Shown: positions 25,692 through 34,336 of the stretch, in pieces
Numbering within the stretch: position 1 is the first letter of the stretch
Layout of the letters: every line of letters starts with the position of its first letter
Source of the DNA: Lachnospiraceae bacterium
GTDB lineage: Bacteria > Bacillota > Clostridia > Lachnospirales > Lachnospiraceae
Direction of reading: 5' to 3'
DNA length: 58,355 nt
NCBI GenBank assembly: GCA_024693135.1
Contig: JAILLN010000062.1
Coordinates: 1-58,355 of the forward strand
Notes under the pieces: generated by a model
Told to the model about the DNA's origin: nothing
Databases searched by the model: none
The model's input: the letters and a program-made list of their open reading frames with translations, nothing else
Position numbers and translations under genes: made by a program

Positions 25692-26449
25692 ATACCTGCC
25701 GGATCCTGGGGGTTCATTTCTGCGTCACGACACTGGAGGAGGCTTCCGACTGGATCATTATGCACAGGAGGGAAGCGGCAGGGGAATACATCAGCCTCTG
25801 CAATGTTCATACCACGGTCATGGCCATGGAGGATCCGGATTACCTGGAAGCGGAAAATAGGGCGGTATTGACCCTTCCGGACGGGAAGCCCATCGTCACG
25901 GAGGAAAGGAAGAGAGGCTTTCCAGATGCGGAGAGGACCGGAGGTCCGGATCTGATGGATGCGGTTTTCCGGAAAACGTCAAAAGGACAGAAGGGAGAGG
26001 GATTAAGACATTATTTTTACGGCTCCTCCCCGGAAGTTCTTCAGGCGCTTCAAGAAAAGCTTCCGGGAAAGTATCCGGGGATCATCATAGCGGGCGCCCT
26101 CTCCCCGCCCTTCCGTGCGCTTTCTGCCAAGGAGGAGGAAGAGATCCGGGAGAAGATCTCGGCCGCGGCTCCGGATATCATCTGGGTGGGGCTAGGGGCT
26201 CCGAAGCAGGAGCAATGGATGCTCCGCCATAGGGGGATATTTAACGGGATCATGATCGGAGTGGGCGCCGGCTTTGATTTTCATGCAGGGACAAAAAAGA
26301 GGGCTCCCGTCTGGATGCAGAGAGCCTCTCTGGAGTGGCTCTACCGGCTGATGCAGGAGCCCAGAAGGCTTTTCGGCAGATATTTTCACAGCAATACAAG
26401 CTTTCTGCTGAAGGTGGGAAAAGACCGGAGGAAGGAAAGGACAAAGTGA
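25688..26449 (+). CDS. WecG/TagA/CpsF-family glycosyltransferase
   Basis: GT26 enzyme of 253 residues that adds the second sugar to the lipid-linked intermediate. Family motifs are visible: ADG-like TLPDGKPIV near 66, RTGGPDLMDAVF near 86, WVGLGAPKQEQWM near 170 and GVGAGFDFHAGTKKRAPVWMQR near 191. The start overlaps the stop of the previous gene. Together they make a two-gene initiation module with no other polysaccharide genes beside it. A terminator follows. Confidence 0.93.
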   Translation: MNTCRILGVHFCVTTLEEASDWIIMHRREAAGEYISLCNVHTTVMAMEDPDYLEAENRAVLTLPDGKPIVTEERKRGFPDAERTGGPDLMDAVFRKTSKGQKGEGLRHYFYGSSPEVLQALQEKLPGKYPGIIIAGALSPPFRALSAKEEEEIREKISAAAPDIIWVGLGAPKQEQWMLRHRGIFNGIMIGVGAGFDFHAGTKKRAPVWMQRASLEWLYRLMQEPRRLFGRYFHSNTSFLLKVGKDRRKERTK

Positions 26450-26452
26450 AAA

Positions 26453-26473
26453 AGCAGCCAGAAGGCTGCTTTT
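26453..26473 (+). terminator. Terminator after the glycan module
   Basis: AGCAGCC/GGCTGCT with an AGAA loop, followed by TTTT and preceded by AAAA. Confidence 0.8.
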
Positions 26474-26535
26474 CCTAGGAGAGTATATTGGGGGAGAATA
26501 ACTAAATATTCGTCGTAAGCTGATTTAATATTTCG

Positions 26536-26562
26536 GATCAGAACGTTTTTTCTTTTCTGATC
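26536..26562. promoter_or_regulatory. Inverted repeat upstream of thiT
   Basis: GATCAGAA at 26536-26543 and TTCTGATC at 26555-26562 around an 11-base, T-rich spacer. It lies about 150 bases before thiT in AT-rich DNA and could be an operator or an RNA hairpin. No TPP riboswitch signature is seen in 26474-26711. Confidence 0.4.
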
Positions 26563-26711
26563 TTGAATAGAGTATAAAATAAAAATATGTCTAAATCGTG
26601 TACTCTTCCTAAAGTATTTCTAAAAATCCTAAATAAACGGGAATACGAAACTTAAACCGGAAAAAAGGAATGATCTTTATACGATAATGAGAGTAAAGGA
26701 GTGGGAAAGAA

Positions 26712-27392
26712 ATGTTATCAGTATTTTTTGAAAGGGCAGAAGACGGATCTTATTATTCCATGACACAGGCGGGATATGTGGCTTTGGGCGTGCTCACCCT
26801 TCTGACCGTGCTTTCCATCGCAATGCTGAGGAAAAGGCCGGAAAAGAGATTCTCTGCTAAGGAAATGGCTTTTTCGGCCATGGCGGTTGCCATTGCATTC
26901 GTGCTTTCCTTTATCAAGATCATCCAGATGCCCTGGGGAGGAGCCGTGACTCTCTGCTCCATGCTTTTTGTGGTTCTGATCGGCAATTGGTACGGAGCCA
27001 GGGTGGGGCTTGTGGCGGGGCTTGCCTACGGATTGCTGCAGTTCATGCAGGACGGGGGAAGCTATATGCTGAATCCTCTGCAGGTCTGCCTGGATTATAT
27101 CCTGGCGTTCATGGCCCTGGGAACCTCCGGCTTCCTGGCAAAGAAGAAAAACGGACTGATCAAGGGATACCTGTTTGCCATCCTGCTCAGGGGCGCATTT
27201 CACTCCCTGGGAGGATACCTGTACTGGATGGAATACATGCCGGAGGATTTTCCGGAAAAGCTGGCGTTAGCCTATCCGATTTTTTATAATTATGCATATA
27301 TTCTGGCGGAGGGAGCCATCACCGTCCTTCTTCTCCTGCTGCCGCCCGTGCGGAAGGCCGTGGAGAGGATCGGGAGGATGGCGGCGGATTAG
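26712..27392 (+). CDS. thiT: ThiT-type ECF thiamine transporter (S component)
   Basis: Substrate-binding membrane subunit for thiamine uptake with an ECF energising module, which is not in this window. The 226 residues show six or seven hydrophobic segments, an N-terminal extra helix, and ThiT-like features: KIIQMPWGGAVTLCSMLFVVLIG near 72, then ARVGLVAGLAYGLLQF and the GAFHSLGGYLYWMEYMPE segment. ATG 26712 follows AAAGGAG. Most thiT genes have a TPP riboswitch, but none is recognised here. It converges with the CPBP gene and overlaps its end by four bases. Confidence 0.9.
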   Translation: MLSVFFERAEDGSYYSMTQAGYVALGVLTLLTVLSIAMLRKRPEKRFSAKEMAFSAMAVAIAFVLSFIKIIQMPWGGAVTLCSMLFVVLIGNWYGARVGLVAGLAYGLLQFMQDGGSYMLNPLQVCLDYILAFMALGTSGFLAKKKNGLIKGYLFAILLRGAFHSLGGYLYWMEYMPEDFPEKLALAYPIFYNYAYILAEGAITVLLLLLPPVRKAVERIGRMAAD

Positions 27393-27820
27393 CGCAGCAG
27401 GAAATAAACTGCCGCATTGGCAGATGCATGCAGGATGATGGGTACGGGGATCCGGTGGTCGTGGTCATACAGAAGGGAAAAAGCCATTCCCATGCAGAAG
27501 GCATAGGCCATCTGAACCGCATTGCCATGATATATTCCGAAAAGGATGGAAGAAAGGACGGAAGCAGTCATGAGACCGAGCTTTTGTCGAAGGAGGTTGA
27601 AAAGAAAGACACGGAAAAGGAGCTCCTCAAGGACAGGAGCGGCAACCATAAACAGAAGCACCGCAGCCCAGGCTTGAATGGAATAAAACGCCGGGGCTGC
27701 GTTTTCATTATAATAAGGAAAGATGTCCGGAAGAGGGGTGGCACTGATCAGGAGATTGAGCAGAACCCCCAAAGCCGCCCCTATGGGGATATAGATTAGA
27801 AGGGTAAGATTTTTTATCAT
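27389..27820 (-). CDS. CPBP-family intramembrane metalloprotease
   Basis: A 143-residue, mostly hydrophobic protein with the CPBP (CAAX protease/bacteriocin processing) motifs: EELLFR near 65, FGIYHGN near 93, and a final HASANA. The pattern EExxxR...FxxxH...HxxxN is complete. Roles of family members range from bacteriocin self-immunity to membrane protein processing; the target here is unknown. It is short for the family, which often exceeds 200 residues. Upstream on its strand are four copies of the GTTTACATAA motif. Confidence 0.85.
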   Translation of the reverse strand: MIKNLTLLIYIPIGAALGVLLNLLISATPLPDIFPYYNENAAPAFYSIQAWAAVLLFMVAAPVLEELLFRVFLFNLLRQKLGLMTASVLSSILFGIYHGNAVQMAYAFCMGMAFSLLYDHDHRIPVPIILHASANAAVYFLLR

Positions 27821-27862
27821 GAAATGATTGTAGCAAAAGGGACGAGATCAGGCAATAGAAGA

Positions 27863-28024
27863 TTATGTAAAAGCATTATGTAAACATAAAAGAAATCCGA
27901 AACGGATTTTTGAGTTATGTAAATATAAAAGCACCCTGAAAAATGGTTATTTTTAAATACAATCTCGAAATGGATTTGACTTTTTTCGTAACAAGAGTAT
28001 GATGTGATTAAATTTATGTAAACA
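27863..28024 (-). repeat. GTTTACATAA cluster between the CPBP and MMPL genes
   Basis: Four copies, all reading toward the CPBP gene on the minus strand: at 28011-28024 (TGTTTACATAAATT) and cores at 27915, 27876 and 27863. Intervals of 99, 39 and 13 do not keep the helical phasing seen elsewhere. The copy at 27876 is a near palindrome (TTATGTAAACATAA). The copy at 28011 sits on the predicted start site of the MMPL promoter. Confidence 0.55.
27976..28003 (+). promoter_or_regulatory. Promoter of the MMPL operon
   Basis: TTGACT at 27976-27981, a 16-base spacer and TATGAT at 27998-28003. Transcription would begin near 28010, inside the TTTATGTAAACA element, which would suit repressor control. Confidence 0.6.
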
Positions 28025-28041
28025 CTTCAGGACGACAGGTC

Positions 28042-30657
28042 ATGCAACAAGAACCCAAAAACAATGCGATGGTTAAGATCGCCACGATCATTGTGGACAG
28101 GCGCAACCTTTTTTTCCTGCTCTTTGTGCTTGCCATTATTTTTTGCGCGATTTCTTCCGGCTGGGTCGGTGTGGAGAACGCACTTTCTGCTTATCTTCCG
28201 CAGGATTCGGAGACCCGCATCAGCCTGGATCTGATGGAGGAGCAGTTTACTACCTACGGCAGCGCAAAAATCATGGTCATGAATATTACGATGGATGAAG
28301 CAGAGGACATCCGGGATCAGATCGAGGCCCGGAAGGATGTCTATATGCTTGTATTTGACGAAACCACAGACCATTATAACCAATATTCTGCCCTCTATGA
28401 CATCACCTTCATCTATCCGGAGACGGATGAGAGGGCCCTGGCGTCCCTCAACGAGATCCGTGGAGATCTGGAGCGCTATGACACATTCGTGAGCACCACC
28501 ATGGGAGACCAGAGCGCGGAGGTGATCGAAAAGGAAATGCAGACCGTCAGCCTTTATGTGGCGGTGGTTGTGCTGGCAGTGCTTTTATTTACCTCGGAAA
28601 CCTATGCGGAGGTGCCGGTCCTGATCCTTACCTTTCTGGCCTCTGCCGTGCTTGCGGCCGGCACGAATTTCATCTTCGGCACCATATCCTTTGTATCCAA
28701 TTCCGTGACGATCGTTCTCCAGCTGGCGCTATCCATAGATTATGCAGTTATTTTCTGTAATCGTTATAAGGAGGAGCATCAGACCCTGCCTATCAGGGAG
28801 GCGGACATCCTGGCCTTGAGCAAGGCCATCCCGGAGATATCCTCCAGCTCCCTTACCACGATCGGAGGCCTTATCGCCATGATGTTCATGCAGTTCGGCA
28901 TCGGCTCAGACATGGCGATCTGCCTGATCAAGGCCATCATATTCAGCCTTCTTTCCGTCTTTATGCTGATGCCGGGTCTCATTATGATCTTTGGCGGATT
29001 AATGGATAAGACAAAGCATAAGAGCTTCGTGCCGAAGATCCCCTTCGTGGGAAAGATCGACTACCTGACCCGCTTTTTTGTGCCGGTGCTTTTTCTTGTC
29101 CTGCTGGTGGGAGCTTACTGGATGCAGAAGAAAACCCCCTTTGTCTACGGCTATACCCAGATCGAAACACCGGTGGAAAATGAATATCAGCTGGCAGACA
29201 AGATGATCACGGAGGCTTTCGGGGCGGAAAATAAAGCCGCGCTGATCGTTCCTGCGGGGGATTATGAAAAAGAAAAGAGGCTGCTGGCCGCCCTGGAGGT
29301 CCGGGACGAGGTGGATCACTGTGTCGGGCTTTCCAATACGGAAGCCATGGGGGGGTATACCCTGACCGATAAGCTGACTGCCCGGGAGTTTTCAGAGCTT
29401 CTGGACTTGGATTACGAGGTAGCAGAGCTTCTTTATACGGCTTATGCAGTAGATGATGAAAATTATGCAAAGATCATCAACGGCCTTTCCTCCTACAGCG
29501 TGCCGCTCATCGACATGATCTTTTTCCTGTATCAGGAGGCAGAGGAGGGCTATGTCACCCTGGATGACGAGATGTACGATACCCTGAAATCAGCCAATGA
29601 TAAAATGACCATCGCTAAGGATCAGCTCCAGGGGGAGGATTACAGCCGGATGCTGATCTATCTGAACCTGCCCCAGGAAGGAGACAAGACATTTTCCTTC
29701 CTGGATGAGATTCATGAGATCGCCCGCGTTTATTATGATGGGGATGTTTATGTAGCCGGAGAATCCACAAGCCAGTATGACCTGAAACAGACCTTTTCCA
29801 GGGACAATACCGTGGTCAATGTGGTTTCCATCCTGGCGGTGCTGGCCGTTCTGCTTTTTACCTTCATGTCGGTGGGCATGCCGATCCTGCTGATCCTGGT
29901 GATCCAGGGAGCGATCTGGATCAATTTCGCCTTTCCCGCGGCCTTTAAGGATAATATCTTTTTCATGAGCTATCTGATCGTAAGCTCGATCCAAATGGGC
30001 GCCAACATTGATTATGCCATCGTGATCTCGGGCCGGTATATGGAGCTCCGGGAAACGATGCCGAAAAAAGAAGCGATCATCGATACCATGAATTTTGCAT
30101 TTCCTACCATCATTACTTCGGGCTCCATGCTTGCCATCTGCGGGTTTATCATCGGCCAGGGTTCGTCTGACGCCGCCATCTGCGGCATTGGACAGTGCCT
30201 GGGAAGGGGCACGATCATTTCCATCATTCTGGTCATGTTTACCCTGCCCCAGATCCTGATGCTGGGTGAGGGGGTGATCCGCAAGACGTCCTTTAATGTA
30301 TCGATGCCGCTGAAGATGAACAGGGAATCCGGCGTACTCCGGATCGACGGCCTGGTTGAAGGACAGATCAGCGGGAGATTCGTGGGTGAAATGCACGGGA
30401 TCCTATATGGCGATGTGGCTGCCTTTATCCAGTCAGGACAGATCGCATCCCAGGCAAAAAATGAAAAGGAAACAGGGCAGGAAGGTTTCATCGAAGATGG
30501 AGATCTGGCCAAAGCCGGCCCGGATAAAACCGATGAGGACCTGATCAAAGCAGTACCGGACAAAGAGGATAGGGATCTGGCCAAAGCCGGCCCGGAAAGA
30601 TCGGATATGGGATCCCCGGAGGAGAAGGAAGCCGGGGACGGAGGTGAGGAATCTTGA
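28042..30657 (+). CDS. MMPL/RND-family exporter
   Basis: An 871-residue RND-superfamily membrane protein with the two-fold MMPL layout: helix 1 near 20-45, an extracytoplasmic domain, a helix bundle with the sterol-sensing-like stretch near 170-330, a second soluble domain, and a second bundle near 590-740. The conserved LSIDYAVIFCNRYKEE and GANIDYAVIISGRYMEL segments carry the proton-relay Asp residues. The C-terminal tail from about 790 is acidic and has an imperfect 24-residue repeat. Family members export lipids or glycolipids. The stop overlaps the next gene's start, so the two are cotranslated. Confidence 0.9.
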   Translation: MQQEPKNNAMVKIATIIVDRRNLFFLLFVLAIIFCAISSGWVGVENALSAYLPQDSETRISLDLMEEQFTTYGSAKIMVMNITMDEAEDIRDQIEARKDVYMLVFDETTDHYNQYSALYDITFIYPETDERALASLNEIRGDLERYDTFVSTTMGDQSAEVIEKEMQTVSLYVAVVVLAVLLFTSETYAEVPVLILTFLASAVLAAGTNFIFGTISFVSNSVTIVLQLALSIDYAVIFCNRYKEEHQTLPIREADILALSKAIPEISSSSLTTIGGLIAMMFMQFGIGSDMAICLIKAIIFSLLSVFMLMPGLIMIFGGLMDKTKHKSFVPKIPFVGKIDYLTRFFVPVLFLVLLVGAYWMQKKTPFVYGYTQIETPVENEYQLADKMITEAFGAENKAALIVPAGDYEKEKRLLAALEVRDEVDHCVGLSNTEAMGGYTLTDKLTAREFSELLDLDYEVAELLYTAYAVDDENYAKIINGLSSYSVPLIDMIFFLYQEAEEGYVTLDDEMYDTLKSANDKMTIAKDQLQGEDYSRMLIYLNLPQEGDKTFSFLDEIHEIARVYYDGDVYVAGESTSQYDLKQTFSRDNTVVNVVSILAVLAVLLFTFMSVGMPILLILVIQGAIWINFAFPAAFKDNIFFMSYLIVSSIQMGANIDYAIVISGRYMELRETMPKKEAIIDTMNFAFPTIITSGSMLAICGFIIGQGSSDAAICGIGQCLGRGTIISIILVMFTLPQILMLGEGVIRKTSFNVSMPLKMNRESGVLRIDGLVEGQISGRFVGEMHGILYGDVAAFIQSGQIASQAKNEKETGQEGFIEDGDLAKAGPDKTDEDLIKAVPDKEDRDLAKAGPERSDMGSPEEKEAGDGGEES
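30502..30596 (+). repeat. In-frame repeat in the MMPL tail
   Basis: A stretch of about 21 bases beginning GATCTGGCCAAAGCCGGCCC occurs at 30502 and again at 30574, 72 bases (24 codons) apart. It encodes DLAKAGP repeats. The near identity at DNA level suggests a recent tandem duplication. Confidence 0.7.
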
Positions 30658-33600
30658 GAAGGCTTTGGAAAAACCTGTACCGGAAATCCTTGGGCCTGAT
30701 GTGTTTTATTCTCTTATTTTCTGTGATCCCCGCGCAATATCTGGATATTTTTGCCTCGTCCCCTGGAAGAGCCGGGGCGGGTGCAGTGGAAAATGTTACG
30801 GACTTTCTGGTGGCCGCAGACCAGGAGAGGGCAGCCATATCCCGGATCCTGTCGAGACAGGAGGATGAGCCCCAGATGACCTCGGCATCGGAGAATGCCA
30901 GGTGGGAGACCATCCATATCTGGACGGCTTCGGACCTGCTTTATCTGGAGGAAAACTGCAGGTCGGATGGATGGTCCCGGAATAAATATGTGGTGCTGGA
31001 GGATGATATCAGCCTTTTTGGGTCTGATTTTAAATCCATCCCGGTATTTGACGGGGTATTTAACGGGCAGGATCATACGATCAGCGACGTCATGCTAGGA
31101 AGGGATGATTATGTGACCGGATTTTTCCGCTATGTGGGAGGGGAAGGGGTGATCCAGTCCCTTAATATCTCCGGCCGAAGCGAGGAAAAGGACATGGGGA
31201 TCCGGAACGGGGGCATCTGCGGCGTGAATTACGGCGTCATCCGGAACTGCAGCTTTTCCGGATCTCTTTCCGGCAGGGAGGAGACCGGAGCCATAGCGGC
31301 GGTCAATGAGGAGAGTGGTCTGATCTCCGGATGCATTAACCGGGGACATATCGATGGATACTATGTGACCGGCGGGATCACGGGCAGAAATCACGGCACC
31401 ATCTCGGACAGCCGGAATGAGGGCGACATCAACAACAGCGAGGCATGGATCCGCGATGACGATGCAAGATCCATCGGAGAGGATCTGATCAAGCGCCTGT
31501 CCGGAACGGGAACGGATGGGGACTCCGCCCTTGTCTTGTATAGCGGGATCGATACCGGTGGGATCGTGGGATGCTCGAAGGGATGCGTCATCCGCTGCAC
31601 AAACAGGGCAGAGGTCGGCTATGGGCATGCAGGCTACAACGTGGGCGGCATCGCCGGCCGGCAGTCCGGCATTCTTTCCTTCTGCGCAAATGAGGGAAAG
31701 GTCTATGGAAGGAAGGATGTGGGCGGCATCGTGGGGCAGATGGAGCCCTATCTGAAGCCGGAGGATGTACAGTCCCTGGATGAGGCCGTGGACAAGCTTC
31801 ACGACCTGGTAAACCATACCGTGGAGGATGTGGACGACAGCACGGATACCATCAAGGCCGACGTGGACCTCCTGACCGGATATACGGATGCGGCGGTAGA
31901 TACCGGCAACCGTATGGTGACTCTTGCAGATGACTACGTCGCTAGGAATGTGGGCGTGCTGAATTCCGCCCTGGAGCGTTTTTCTTATGTGATGAAATCC
32001 ATGCCTGAGGTAATGGATTCCTTTGAGAATGCCGGAAAGAATGCCTCTTCCATGTCTAAGGATATCCGGCGTTCTGTATCTTCCCTGAATCTCAGGAGCC
32101 GCATGAGTGCCTCGGAGAATCAGGCGGTAGATGAGGCGCTGGACCGGATCGAAAAGAATCTGAAGACCCTCAGCTCGGATTCTGCACAGACCGCGGAGCT
32201 GATGGAAAAGATCCGGCAGGCCGTAGAGGCAGGGGATGATGCTGAGGTCTTGAGGCTTGCGATGGAGCTCAATGAGCATTTCGGGGATTCGATGGGGGAA
32301 ATATCCCAGATCGTAAGCGACCTGAGCCTGATCGCGGCCATCATGATGCCTTATACCTCTGATGCGATAGACGGGGTCAGCGATAACCTGACCAAAGCCG
32401 GGAAGCATATGGAAAAGAGCATTTCTGACTTGAGGGAAGCGGGACGTTCCATCCGGAGCATCGTCGACTACCTGAATTCCCAGTCAAGGCTTAGGTTTTA
32501 TCCGCCAGATTCCCAGTGGGAGGCGGAGAAGAATAACCTTCATGCCAGCCTGAAGGGGATCTCCCAGACCATAAATCTTTTGAGCGGCCATGGGGCAGAT
32601 GCTGCCCATGGGGTTGACAGCGACCTGAAGGCGGTGAATGACCAGCTGAACGTGGTCTTCCATATCCTCTCTGAGGGATTGAACGACCTGATGCATATCA
32701 ATGAAGCGGACAAGCTGCTCTTTACGGATGTGTCGGATGAGGAGATCGAGGAGATCATGGAGGGCCGGGCCGACGGCTGCACAAACCGGGGAGAAGTCAG
32801 AGGCGATATCAATACCGGGGGCATTGCAGGCTCCATGGCCATCGACCAGGAGGATCCGGAGGACAGCGCGGCCGGAGGCATCGAGCTGGGGGCAAGGAAC
32901 AAGTACCTTTTGAAGAACATCATTGTGAACTGCATCAATGAAGGAAGCGTCACCGGAAAGAAAAACGGAGTCGGAGGCATAGTGGGATATTCGGCCCAGG
33001 GCATTGTAGCATCCTGTGAGGGCTACGGGTATGTGGCCAGCACGGAAGGAAACTATGCAGGCGGGATCGCCGGCCAGTCCCTGTCGATCATCCGTAATTC
33101 ATGGGCCATGTGCGGCATCGGTGCAGTAGATTATGCCGGAGGAATTGCCGGAGAGGGTGCAACGATCATGAATTGCACGGCCATGCCTACCTGGATAGAG
33201 GAGGGAAACCGCGCAGGCTCCGTGGCGGGGGATATCGCAGAGAATGCGGAGGACAAAGCGGATAAGGGCATCGCCCTGTTCCCCGGCGTTTCCGGCAATC
33301 GGTTTGTCGGGGAAGAAGTGGATGGGATCGACCGCGTGAGCTATGAGGGAGTGGCAGAGCGGATCAGTTATCAGGAGCTTCTGGCGCAAAGCGGGATCCC
33401 CACTCCCTTCCGGCATCTGAAGGTGACCTTCGTGGTGGACGGGCAGGATCTGGGAAGCCAGGAATATGCTTATGGGGCAAGCCTTGCAGGCATTGTATTT
33501 CCGGATGCTCCGGTGAGAGAGGGCTTTTATGTCACATGGCCGGATCAGTCCGCAGAAAGGATGAAGGCAAGCCATATCATCGAAGGGGAATACGTGGCCA

Positions 33601-34112
33601 TTGTAAAGACCCTGGCCTCGGAAGAAAAACTGGATATCTATGCCAAATGCTTCCCGGATGGGAAGAGCCTGTCGGCGGATGTGATGGATCGGCCCCTTGC
33701 CCTGGCAAATGGAGATTTTGTCCAGGAAACGGTGCTGCATGCGGTCATCACGGATAACCCTTCCTTCCACTCCGAGCGTTTCCTGTTTGAGGAACCGGTC
33801 ATTTATCATGTGTACCTGGACCATTTCCCTGAGGGGGGAGAGATCTCGGGCATCCGTCTTTATACCCCATTCCAGGATATGAAGGTACGCAGATATGAGG
33901 AGGGAAAGTGGAAGGAAGCCGATGCCGCCCTTCGTGGAAGCTACGTCCAGACCGAATTTACCGGACCGGAAGGATATTTTGTGGTATATCCTTCGGCGTC
34001 TCTTTCGAAAAGAGCAATCCTGCTGGGCGCGGCGATCATCCTGCTGCTGGCCTTGCTTCTGTTTTTCCTGATCCTCCGCCGGGTTTTCCGTAGGATCCGG
34101 AACAAAGGCTGA
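30654..34112 (+). CDS. Large GLUG-repeat membrane-anchored surface protein
   Basis: 1152 residues. The start is TTG 30654, directly after GGAGGTGAGG, overlapping the MMPL stop by four bases. It has an N-terminal signal or anchor helix (about 10-32), then two blocks of GLUG-type repeats (about 120-360 and 705-860, units like GGIAG-N-G-I--C-N-G) expected to form a beta-solenoid. Between them lies a long helical region (about 370-690) resembling the coiled-coil part of YhgE/Pip-type proteins. The C-terminal helix near 1118-1142 is followed by a basic tail. The tight coupling suggests a partner or extracellular extension of the MMPL exporter; this is inference. Confidence 0.8.
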   Translation: MRRLWKNLYRKSLGLMCFILLFSVIPAQYLDIFASSPGRAGAGAVENVTDFLVAADQERAAISRILSRQEDEPQMTSASENARWETIHIWTASDLLYLEENCRSDGWSRNKYVVLEDDISLFGSDFKSIPVFDGVFNGQDHTISDVMLGRDDYVTGFFRYVGGEGVIQSLNISGRSEEKDMGIRNGGICGVNYGVIRNCSFSGSLSGREETGAIAAVNEESGLISGCINRGHIDGYYVTGGITGRNHGTISDSRNEGDINNSEAWIRDDDARSIGEDLIKRLSGTGTDGDSALVLYSGIDTGGIVGCSKGCVIRCTNRAEVGYGHAGYNVGGIAGRQSGILSFCANEGKVYGRKDVGGIVGQMEPYLKPEDVQSLDEAVDKLHDLVNHTVEDVDDSTDTIKADVDLLTGYTDAAVDTGNRMVTLADDYVARNVGVLNSALERFSYVMKSMPEVMDSFENAGKNASSMSKDIRRSVSSLNLRSRMSASENQAVDEALDRIEKNLKTLSSDSAQTAELMEKIRQAVEAGDDAEVLRLAMELNEHFGDSMGEISQIVSDLSLIAAIMMPYTSDAIDGVSDNLTKAGKHMEKSISDLREAGRSIRSIVDYLNSQSRLRFYPPDSQWEAEKNNLHASLKGISQTINLLSGHGADAAHGVDSDLKAVNDQLNVVFHILSEGLNDLMHINEADKLLFTDVSDEEIEEIMEGRADGCTNRGEVRGDINTGGIAGSMAIDQEDPEDSAAGGIELGARNKYLLKNIIVNCINEGSVTGKKNGVGGIVGYSAQGIVASCEGYGYVASTEGNYAGGIAGQSLSIIRNSWAMCGIGAVDYAGGIAGEGATIMNCTAMPTWIEEGNRAGSVAGDIAENAEDKADKGIALFPGVSGNRFVGEEVDGIDRVSYEGVAERISYQELLAQSGIPTPFRHLKVTFVVDGQDLGSQEYAYGASLAGIVFPDAPVREGFYVTWPDQSAERMKASHIIEGEYVAIVKTLASEEKLDIYAKCFPDGKSLSADVMDRPLALANGDFVQETVLHAVITDNPSFHSERFLFEEPVIYHVYLDHFPEGGEISGIRLYTPFQDMKVRRYEEGKWKEADAALRGSYVQTEFTGPEGYFVVYPSASLSKRAILLGAAIILLLALLLFFLILRRVFRRIRNKG

Positions 34113-34115
34113 TTC

Positions 34116-34158
34116 ATGCGGGGAAAGCCGGTAAATAGGCATAATCCCCGCATTTTTT
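34116..34158 (+). terminator. Terminator of the MMPL operon
   Basis: ATGCGGGG (34116-34123) pairs with CCCCGCAT (34146-34153), followed by TTTTT. The loop is 22 bases. Confidence 0.75.
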
Positions 34159-34160
34159 AG

Positions 34161-34336
34161 GAAAAAAAGGGCGGCTGGATCGAACAGGACAGGCTTTATC
34201 TGGCGGACTTTGCTGATCGGGAAGGGAAGTTTACAATGCAACTGCCACATGATATGCTTGCCCTGTCCGATTTCCTGCGTCTTCGGCTCAACAAGGTAAA
34301 GGGGTTACGATGTTATCGAAGGAAGATATTAAAGCA
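34161..34336 (+). pseudogene. Remnant of an unknown coding sequence
   Basis: A stop-free stretch of about 58 codons with coding-like composition (GGWIEQDRLYLADFADREG followed by QLPHDMLALSDFLRLRLNK), but no start codon or ribosome site, directly after the terminator. It looks like the C-terminal part of a gene whose 5' end was lost. Its last codons run into the next gene in another frame. The family is not recognised. Confidence 0.4.

Noticed and set aside
27863..28024. Complete dif or Xer recombination site
   Set aside because: The near palindrome has no 6-8 base centre between two 11-base arms and no XerC-type arm.
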